From positions 1-10,651 of the forward strand of contig CALSCO010000103.1 in NCBI GenBank assembly GCA_943704415.1: 10,651 nucleotides of DNA, given 5' to 3'. Positions 1-10,651 of this stretch are shown here, piece by piece. The translations under genes were made by a program, and so were the position numbers. The notes under the pieces were generated by a model. That model was not told the DNA's origin and did no database searches. It worked only from the letters and a program-made list of their open reading frames with translations. Positions within the stretch are counted from its first letter, which is position 1. Each line of letters begins with the position of its first letter. This DNA is from Parvularia atlantis. Its lineage: Eukaryota; Opisthokonta; Rotosphaerida.

Positions 1-4922
<4,922 letters not shown>

Positions 4923-5587
4923 CGCGTCTCTGAGGCGCAATGGACAAGGCGCATCAGCGGATGACGACGAACGCGACGACGAAGACGACTGGCGCCACAC
5001 GGCAGGCGCGCGTGCGCGCTCGGCGCCGTCCCCGTCACCGAACGCTTGGCGCGGCCGCACGCGACGTGCGCGGGAGAGGAGGGATGGCGCGGTGCGACGT
5101 GGGCGGAGGGGGGAGCGGGCAGCGCGACGTCAATGAGCGGCTGACGGCGGAGGGAGAGAGAAAAGGGAACGGGCGCGCCACGACGGGCGCGTCGCGGGAC
5201 GGGCAGCAGGTGCGACGAGCGACGGGGAGGGCGGACGAGGAGGGCGCGGGCGCGCGGGAGAGGGGCGCGGCGTGCCGGGGGGGGACAAGGTGCCCGCAGC
5301 GCGCGACAAGAGGAGCGGTGCGGAAGAGAGCGAGACGGCGGCGGCGACAGCGGCGAAATATGGCGCAGCGAGAGGGCGGCAGCGGAAACAGGCGAGTGAA
5401 ACGCCAAGGGTGAAACCCGCCTGAGACACGGGACTTGCCGTCGCGCTGTGCCGTGCTGTGCCTCCGCGTTGCACTGCGCATCGGCTCGGCGTGCTGCTGG
5501 CCGCTGGCTGCGTCGAGGACAGGCGCGGTCGCGCTGGGCGCGCGCTTGCGGTGCGTCCTGCGCTGATTGCGCTCCACTTTTGCGGCG
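4923..5587. promoter_or_regulatory. Divergent intergenic region between the CHD-type and HAD genes
   Basis: This 665-bp stretch separates two head-to-head genes and presumably holds both promoters and 5' leaders. I see no TATA box. From about 5070 to 5400 the plus strand is strongly purine-rich (GGGA/GAGA-like). It holds a GACGTCA at about 5127-5135, resembling a CRE half-site, and two GTGAAAC copies at 5396-5402 and 5410-5416. Long open frames cross it on both strands (for example 4940-5413 plus and 4730-5698 minus), but they are Arg/Pro/Ser-rich low-complexity sequence and look like products of high GC. No gene is supported. Confidence 0.55.
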
Positions 5588-6332
5588 ATGTCTCAGCCCG
5601 GCGCGGCGCGCGTCCTGGTGCTGGACCTGATGGACACGCTCGTGCGCGCGCATCACGCGTCCTTGCAATGGCGGCACGCGCTCACACGGCGCGCACACGC
5701 AGGTGCACGACCCCGTGCACGACGCGCTGCCGGCGTTCTTCGGCCACGCGCGCCGCGACGACTTGTTCAGGGCGGTCGACCACCGGCTGTACCTCGACTT
5801 TGAGCGGGGGCGCGTCGGGCGCGAGGCGTTCTACCGCGGCTTCCTGCTGGACGGGACGCCGGTCGACGGCGCGGCGCTTGAGGCGCATCTCGAGCGCGCG
5901 TACCGCTGGGTCGAGGGGATGGAGGCGCGCACGCGTGTGCTCGACATCCTGCCGTTCGCGGCCTGATCCGTGCCGCAGGCGCTGCTGCGCCAGGTGCAGC
6001 GTGCCGGCACCGTGCGCCTGTGCCTGCTGAGCAACTACGGCGTGTGGTACGAGCTGGTTGAGCGCAAGCTCGGGCTGGACGCGTGGGTGCCGCGCGAGCG
6101 CGCGTTTGTGTCGTGCCTGACGGGCCTGCGCAAGCCCGACCCGCGCTGCTTCGCGCACGTCTGCGAGCGCCTCGGCGTCGCGCCCGCGCAGTGCCTCTTT
6201 GTCGACGACCGCCGCGGCAACTGCGTCGCGGCCGAGCGCGTGGGGATGGCCGCGCACTTGTTTCGCTCGGCCGACGAGCTGCGGCGGGACCTCGTCGAGC
6301 GCGGCCTGCTGCCCGCGCCGGCCGTCATCTGA
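5588..6332 (+). CDS. HAD-superfamily hydrolase (subfamily IA-like), three exons
   Basis: This is a small soluble haloacid-dehalogenase-fold hydrolase, most likely a phosphatase of unknown substrate. Exons 5588-5641, 5703-5924 and 5979-6332 give 209 residues, a normal length for one core plus an alpha-helical cap. Motif I is LDLMDTL (nucleophile Asp13, Asp16); motif II is LLSNY (Ser110); motif III is RKPDP (Lys144); motif IV is LFVDDR (Asp168/169). All catalytic positions are intact. Intron 1 (61 nt) is a standard GTGCG...CAG intron with CGCTCACAC. Intron 2 has an uncertain donor. SNYGVWYELVERKLGL and FVDDRRGNCVAAERVGM resemble plant and protist HAD proteins. The ATG at 5588 is the first in frame and leads straight into motif I. 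The gene diverges from the CHD-type gene and converges on the GH5 gene. Confidence 0.9.
5925..5978 (+). other. Second intron of the HAD gene, GC donor or alternative GT donor
   Basis: An in-frame TGA at 5964-5966 would otherwise end the protein early. Removing 5925-5978 (GCGCGC to GCCGCAG, 54 nt, branch-like CCTGATCC) gives WVEGME joined to ALLRQV, the contiguous form I expect from plant and protist relatives. A GT donor at 5937 gives a 42-nt intron and four extra residues, also in frame. Confidence 0.7.
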
Positions 6333-6360
6333 AGGGCGCTGGCGCTGTGTACATGCATAT
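6333..6360. terminator. 28-bp convergent spacer, possible shared polyadenylation region
   Basis: The HAD stop ends at 6332 and the GH5 stop begins at 6361 on the other strand. The spacer holds TGTACA (6348-6353) overlapping ATGCAT (6353-6358), an A/T-rich patch in very GC-rich surroundings. TGTACA is its own reverse complement, so both transcripts carry a UGUA. No AATAAA is present. A role in 3'-end formation is inference. Confidence 0.4.
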
Positions 6361-9300
6361 TCACAGCACCGTCCGCCGCATGACGATGATCGTGTGCAGG
6401 TCGACGTTGAGCGAGCCGTGGCGGTACACGAGCAGCTGCTCGTCCGCGTGGTACGTGTACAGGCCGTCGCTCACCTGGACGAGGAAGCTGCCCGCCCGCG
6501 CGCGTCAGCCAGCAGCGAGCGTGTAGCGCGCAACCCGCCGCGCACTTGTTGCTGCTGATGCCAAAGTGGTAGTGCGGCAGGTAGATCTCGGTCGCCGTGT
6601 CGTCGTCGGTCGGGAGCCAGTCGCGGTTTCGGAACGCGTACTTGAACACCTTAGTGTGGATGTCGAAGCTCATGCTGACCGGCTCGCCGGCGGTCTGCCG
6701 CGTGCGCATGCGCGTCACGCGACCGGCTCGACACAGCGCCACAGCGCCAACCTTGAGCGCGTACGGTCGGATCACGGCCTGCAGTGCGCGCCCGCCGCGG
6801 TCGAGCTCCTTCTCAAAGTGGATGAAGCCGCGTGGCCCCTGCGTGTGCGCCTGATCAGCCACCATGCGGGAGAACGCGTCGACGCTTACCGAAAACGGCA
6901 GGCGCAGACCGAGCGCGTCGAGCACGCCGCTCAGGCTCGCAAACGCGCCCGCGCCGCCAAGCGGGCCGGGCACTGCGACGGCCTGCGTCGCCGCCGGGAC
7001 CGAGGGCATGGCGTCGTCGTCGGCACTGTTGTGCGGCGTCTGGGCCGGACTCGCATCGGCGTCGACGGGCGTCGGATCGTCGCCCGCGAGCGGCGGGGCG
7101 TTGCGCGAGAAGATCGAAAAGTCCTCGCCGTTCCTGTGTGCCGTGCGCGTCAGGCGCTGCGTGGCGCGGCCAGGGGCGCACCAGAAGTCACCGCTCTCGT
7201 TCTCGTTCAGCGGATTGTAGTTCCAGATCGTGTAGTTGATCAAGTTGGCGTCCATCGCAGCCAGCGTCGCGTCCATCGCCTCGATCTGCACATGCGCGCC
7301 GTGTTCGCGCACACGCGGTGCCGTGGCAAGCCACACACCTGCTTTGAGTAGTCGTTGGTGCCGTACGCCTGGCGCTCGTTTAGGTCAAACGGGATGCCCG
7401 TCTCGCCGACCAGACACGGGTACCGGCCTGGCGCGCGCATGTGAGCACGGCAGCGCAGAGTGCAGTGATCGCGCGCACCGATCAGCTCGAGGCCCTCGCG
7501 CCGGATCTGCCCAATCTGGCGCGCAAAGCTGTGCACCGCGCCCACGCCTCAGCTGTCATAAACACGCGCAGGCCGCACACACCTGGCGCGGATCGCGGTG
7601 CTGCCCAGCTGCAGCGCGTTCAACACACGGAGCTCGCCGCGCGAGAGCGCGAGCACGTCCACATTCCAGAACGAGTACGCCTTGTTGAACAGCGTCAAGC
7701 CGTCGTACCAGTGCGGCGCGTACACGAGCGGCCCGGCCACCGCGGCCTCGCCCGCGGACGGGAAGCGCGGCGGCGGCTCGTTGACCAGCGGCTCAACAAA
7801 GATGATGGCCTGCCCAAGCGACGTCAGCGTAAAACGGCAGCACGGCCACCGCGACGCGCCTCTGGGTCAACGGCGCGGATCGCGGCCGTGTACCGCGCCG
7901 CAAACGGCAGCCAGAAGTCGGCCAGGAAGTCGTACACGCCGCCGTCGGGCTTATCGATAAAGTAGCGCGGCCGCAACAGCTGCTCGCCTGCGCCAGAGCG
8001 TGAGGCCACGTGCTGCGGTGTCGATGCCGACGCACCGTCGCGGTCCCAGACGCCGTGAGTGAGCCACGGACAGCTATGACCGGGCAGGAACGCGCTCTCG
8101 CGCTGCTCGTTCACCATACGCTGCCCTGTGTGAGCGGCCGCTCAGCAGCCGCGTGCGGGCTGCCGTGCGCGCCGCACACCTGTTTTCCCGATGCCGCTGT
8201 ACCACGTGCGCTCGTACCAGTCGATGAGCGTCGGGATGCCGCTGTGCGCGTCGAGCATCACAGATGTGTCGCATATGACCGCCAGACGCACCTCGCCAGC
8301 TTCATCGATTGGAATGGCGTCGGCGCGAGGTGCTTCTTGAGGATTTGGTTGCGCGGGTGCGTATCGAGGTCGTGGCACCCGATCAGGCCGCCGCTGGGCT
8401 CGTTGAGCGTGTCGTAGCCGACTGGCACACGAACGCGGTCTCAGTACCACCACGCGCGAGGCCACGCAGACGTGGACCGCACCGACGACGGCCACGTGCC
8501 GCACGCGCGCGGCCAGGTGCTGCATTGCGCGGATGTAGTGGCCCTGCAGATACTCCTCGATGTTGACGCCGTCGACGAGCGTGTTGGGCGCAAACCTGCC
8601 AATGCGGCATCAGTGCGGCGAGTGGCCGTGCAGGCGCGCACGTCTTGCCGCCGAAGAAGAGCGTAAACATGGTCGCGGCCGCGTACTTGTTGTAGTTGGA
8701 CGGCCAGATCATCTTTGGAAAATCGTGCACGTCGGCGTCGTCGTCGGCCCACGTGTTTTGCACAATCGCGGCGTCGTTGTGCTGCGCGCGCCACATAAGC
8801 CCTGTGCATGATGATCGCACGCACGCACCTTGAACTTGCGCATGTCCAGTCCGGCGGCCTCGAGCGTCCAGCCCGGCGCGCCCGAGCCGCCCGTGAACTG
8901 CGAACACGCCGCTGTCAAAGCGTGCGCAGCAGCGGCAGCAGCGGCAGACGCACGCGACTCCACACGTCTTGGTGCGGGTCGATAAACACGCGGAAGCCGT
9001 GGCGCCTGGCCAGCTCGAGCACGCGCACGACGTAGTCGATGTAATCGTCGTCGTGCTGCCCGCTGTCACAACGGTCGTGTCAGACGCGCGACCAGGCGAC
9101 CGCTTCGGCACGCACGGCCCGGCATGCTCGATCGCCTCCCACGTGACGAGGAAGCGCAAGAAGAGGAAGCCCCAGCTGCGCAGCCTCAGCAGGTGCTCCT
9201 CAGCCGTGTCGAGTGCGAGCGGTCTGTGACGTGGCACGCGCACACGGGGGACATGAGCACGGCACCACCCACGGCTGCAGCACGCCACGCACCGCCCGAC

Positions 9301-9491
9301 AAAGCTCACGGCGCGGTGCTCGAAGAAGAGCGCTGGGTCGGTCGTGAACGTCGTCACGGGCGGCGCCGCGGGCATCTTGACGTTGCCGCCCAGGTTGACA
9401 CCGCGCAGCATCAGCACGCGCCCGCTCTCGTCCTGCGGTTTTTTCCACCACGGCGATAGCTCCCAGTCAGCCGGCCACATCGCACCACCAC

Positions 9492-9523
<32 letters not shown>

Positions 9524-9582
9524 CGCACCGTGAACCACGCAGACGACGCGCGCACGGCCGAGAGCGAGAGACGCTGCGCCAT
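6361..9582 (-). CDS. Glycoside hydrolase family 5, steryl-glucosidase/glucocerebrosidase-like
   Basis: This is a retaining beta-glycosidase of 788 residues. It resembles the fungal GH5 group that includes EGCrP1/EGCrP2 and yeast Egh1, which cleave glucosylceramide or steryl glucoside. Visible blocks: LMLRGVNLGGNVKMP near the start; VTWEAIEHAGPG; FIDPHQDVWSR (159-169); GAPGWTLEAAGLD; FPKMIWPSNYNK; YDTLNEP with probable acid/base Glu284; APHWYDG; VGETGIPFD with probable nucleophile Glu514; and NYTIWNYNP. An Asp/Pro/Ala-rich linker (about 585-630) then leads to a C-terminal beta domain ending YRHGSLNVDL, matching the GH5 C-terminal module. Ten leucines (21-30) near the N-terminus suggest a signal sequence or anchor, but Met35 is a possible cytosolic start. 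Stop-to-stop spacing to the HAD gene is 28 bp. The substrate is inferred from family resemblance only. Confidence 0.9.
7810..7859 (-). other. GC-AG intron (GH5 gene intron 10)
   Basis: The exon ends RAVDPE (GAG) and the intron begins GCGCGTCG. It is 50 nt with CGCTGACGT before the acceptor TTGGGCAG, and the next exon reads AIIFVEPLVNEPPP. The join gives the VDPEAIIFVEP segment expected of the family. The GT at +5 would break the frame. Confidence 0.82.
9493..9522 (-). repeat. (CTG)10 repeat encoding poly-leucine
   Basis: Ten perfect CAG units on the plus strand read as ten CTG leucine codons, residues 21-30 of the GH5 protein. They form the whole hydrophobic core of its putative signal or anchor segment, directly after an arginine and before RGGAM. 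Confidence 0.95.
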
Positions 9583-9645
9583 GATGGACGTCGGCAAGGT
9601 GCGCGTGAATGTGCCAATTTTTGATGTGCGCTCCGTGCCCGACTC
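9583..9645 (-). promoter_or_regulatory. 63-bp tandem intergenic spacer (NHL stop to GH5 start)
   Basis: The NHL gene's TGA lies at 9646-9648 and the GH5 ATG at 9582-9580. The 63 bp between must hold the 3' end of one gene and the leader of the next, plus some promoter. It holds one A/T-rich patch, ATCAAAAATTGGCAC on the transcribed strand, whose complement contains CCAAT. No AG suited to a trans-splice acceptor is seen close to the ATG. Confidence 0.4.
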
Positions 9646-10651
9646 TCAAAACAAGTGCACCATTTGTTGCCCCTGGCTCACAGCAGCCAGTGTGCCGTTG
9701 ACGGGCGAGATGGCGACGTGGCCGTAGCCGCTGATGAGGCCTTGCGCCCAGACGTGCACGCGCTCGCCCTCGAGCGTCCAGGCGGACAGCTTGTCCTGCT
9801 CGCCTACAACGAGCACGCGCGCAAACGGGTCCCAGGCGAGGCCGCTGGGGCTGCTGAGCTGGCCCTGGCCGATGCGGCGCACAAACTGGCCCGTCTCGAG
9901 CGAGAGCACTTGCAAGCGGCTGTTGTCGTTGTCACAGCAGACGACGAGCTGCGCGTCCGGGATGGCCACCACTCCTCCGGCGCATTGGAACCCGCTGCCC
10001 GTCGACGACCAGCGCTGCGAGCCGTCTGCATTGAGGCGCACGACCTTGTTGGCACTCCAGCAGCCCACGAGCAGCGAGCCGTCGTCCAGCGCATGCACAC
10101 CCCAGGGCCAATCGCACTTGATCGTGCGCTCGACCGCGCCCGTCTCGGCGTTGAGCAGCTCGAGACGGTTTGCGCCACAAAGCGCCACCCAGATGCTACC
10201 ACTCCGCGCAACGGCGACGCCGCACGGCTGTCCCGATGTCGCCACGCTGCGCAGATGCGTCCCGTCGGGCGAGAAGAACTGCAGGCGCGCGTTGCCCTGG
10301 TCAGCGACGACCAGCTGACCTTGCGCTGTGAACGTGGCGCCGCGCGGGCTGTTGAACTGTCCAGTCGCGTTGCCCGCTGTGCCGTTGCCGATCGTGCGCA
10401 CAGGTCGGCCGAGCGTGCGGTAGTCGCGTCCATGCAGCGGCACAATCTTGACCTGGCCCAGCTTGCTCGCGTTCGCCTTGAGCACGGCCTCGACCGTCGG
10501 CCGCGGTCCAAACACCACCGCCGTCGTCTGCCCCACCAGCGGCTCGTCGTTGATCGGCTGCTCCTCGAGCGTCTTCAGGCGCGCCACGAGCTGCCCACGC
10601 TCGCGTGCAGCCTGTGCCGACTCGCCCGCCGGTGCAGCCTCCGCCGCCGCG
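9646..10651 (-). CDS. NHL-repeat beta-propeller protein, 5' end outside the window
   Basis: The open frame runs from the window edge (first full codon at 10650) to TGA at 9646-9648: 334 residues with no intron and no ATG before the conserved part, so the start lies upstream. The first 35 or so residues are Ala/Glu/Arg-rich and helix-like (QAARERGQLVARLKTLEE). From about residue 98 there are six propeller blades of about 40 residues. The first is classic NHL (SPRGATFTAQGQLVVADQGNARLQFF in outline), the middle ones are degenerate (WGVHALDDGSLLVG; VAIPDAQLVVCCDNDNSRLQV; SPSGLAWDP), and the sixth is short, possibly closed by the strand at RPVRTIGNG. NHL propellers bind protein or RNA; animal examples sit in TRIM-NHL ubiquitin ligases, but no RING or B-box is visible here. 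The lack of introns contrasts with its neighbours. Confidence 0.85.
   Translation of the reverse strand, partial: AAAEAAPAGESAQAARERGQLVARLKTLEEQPINDEPLVGQTTAVVFGPRPTVEAVLKANASKLGQVKIVPLHGRDYRTLGRPVRTIGNGTAGNATGQFNSPRGATFTAQGQLVVADQGNARLQFFSPDGTHLRSVATSGQPCGVAVARSGSIWVALCGANRLELLNAETGAVERTIKCDWPWGVHALDDGSLLVGCWSANKVVRLNADGSQRWSSTGSGFQCAGGVVAIPDAQLVVCCDNDNSRLQVLSLETGQFVRRIGQGQLSSPSGLAWDPFARVLVVGEQDKLSAWTLEGERVHVWAQGLISGYGHVAISPVNGTLAAVSQGQQMVHLF

Larger units (their letters stand above)
6361..9582 (-). other. Exon map of the GH5 gene (17 exons)
   Basis: Exons in transcript order: 9582-9293, 9223-9116, 9062-8954, 8897-8829, 8781-8642, 8595-8483, 8421-8292, 8241-8180, 8125-8036, 7987-7860, 7809-7583, 7528-7479, 7427-7339, 7285-7182, 7133-6752, 6694-6546, 6487-6361. 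They sum to 2367 nt, 788 codons plus TGA. Introns are 46-69 nt. Intron 2 uses the acceptor ending at 9063 rather than the AG six bases later, because only the first keeps EHAGPGQHDDDYIDY in frame. Introns 1 and 15 are stop-free multiples of three; they are called introns from family spacing and splice signals. Confidence 0.82.

Noticed and set aside
4940-5413. 157-codon plus-strand ORF starting with ATG in the intergenic region
   Set aside because: It is Arg/Gly-rich with no conserved motif and no splice-defined neighbours. It probably reflects the purine-rich skew.
5964-5966. In-frame TGA in the HAD frame, read as pseudogene or selenocysteine
   Set aside because: It lies inside a segment with acceptor GCCGCAG, a CTGAT branch-like motif and typical intron length. 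Removing that segment restores the conserved sequence.
6566-7351. 261-codon plus-strand ORF opposite the GH5 C-terminal domain
   Set aside because: It is the antisense shadow of GH5 exons 14-16 with no domain of its own.
9734-10318. 194-codon plus-strand ORF opposite the NHL gene
   Set aside because: It is Ser/Pro/Thr low complexity and mirrors the well-conserved NHL frame.

Overview
The window is nuclear DNA from a GC-rich eukaryote with a compact, intron-dense genome. No ORF covers a whole conserved protein except in one gene. Elsewhere the homology runs in blocks of about 50-430 nt separated by gaps of 46-69 nt. The gaps start GT (or GC), end AG, and carry a CTGAC/CTCAC-like branch-point motif shortly before the acceptor. 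Splicing them by eye gives uninterrupted proteins whose phases add up across three genes: 42 complete introns and one cut by the window edge. I cannot name the species. A CHD6-9-type remodeller, an NHL-propeller protein and a plant/protist-like HAD hydrolase suggest a free-living protist or alga rather than a typical fungus, although the GH5 enzyme most resembles a fungal family. This is inference.

Layout. (1) Minus strand, 4922 to beyond 1: a chromodomain/SNF2 chromatin remodeller of the CHD6-9 (Kismet) type, with 25 exons encoding 1177 residues here and its 3' end outside. (2) 4923-5587: a 665-bp divergent intergenic region with strong purine bias on the plus strand. (3) Plus strand, 5588-6332: a three-exon HAD-superfamily hydrolase of 209 aa. 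(4) 6333-6360: a 28-bp spacer between convergent stop codons, holding overlapping palindromes. (5) Minus strand, 9582-6361: a 17-exon glycoside hydrolase family 5 enzyme of 788 aa, related to fungal steryl-beta-glucosidase/glucocerebrosidase, with a (CTG)10 poly-leucine stretch near its N-terminus. (6) 9583-9645: 63 bp between two genes in tandem. (7) Minus strand, 10651 to 9646: an NHL-repeat beta-propeller protein, intronless in this window, with its 5' end outside.

The genes do not form an obvious pathway; they look like ordinary neighbours in a dense genome. The most unusual content is the splicing code. About 30 of 43 donors read GTGCG rather than GTAAG/GTGAG. Four introns can only be spliced in frame with a GC donor (mostly GCGCG), and two more may use one. 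Three introns are stop-free multiples of three, so retaining them would add short in-frame inserts. All splice sites were read by eye from reading frame and family conservation, without transcript data.
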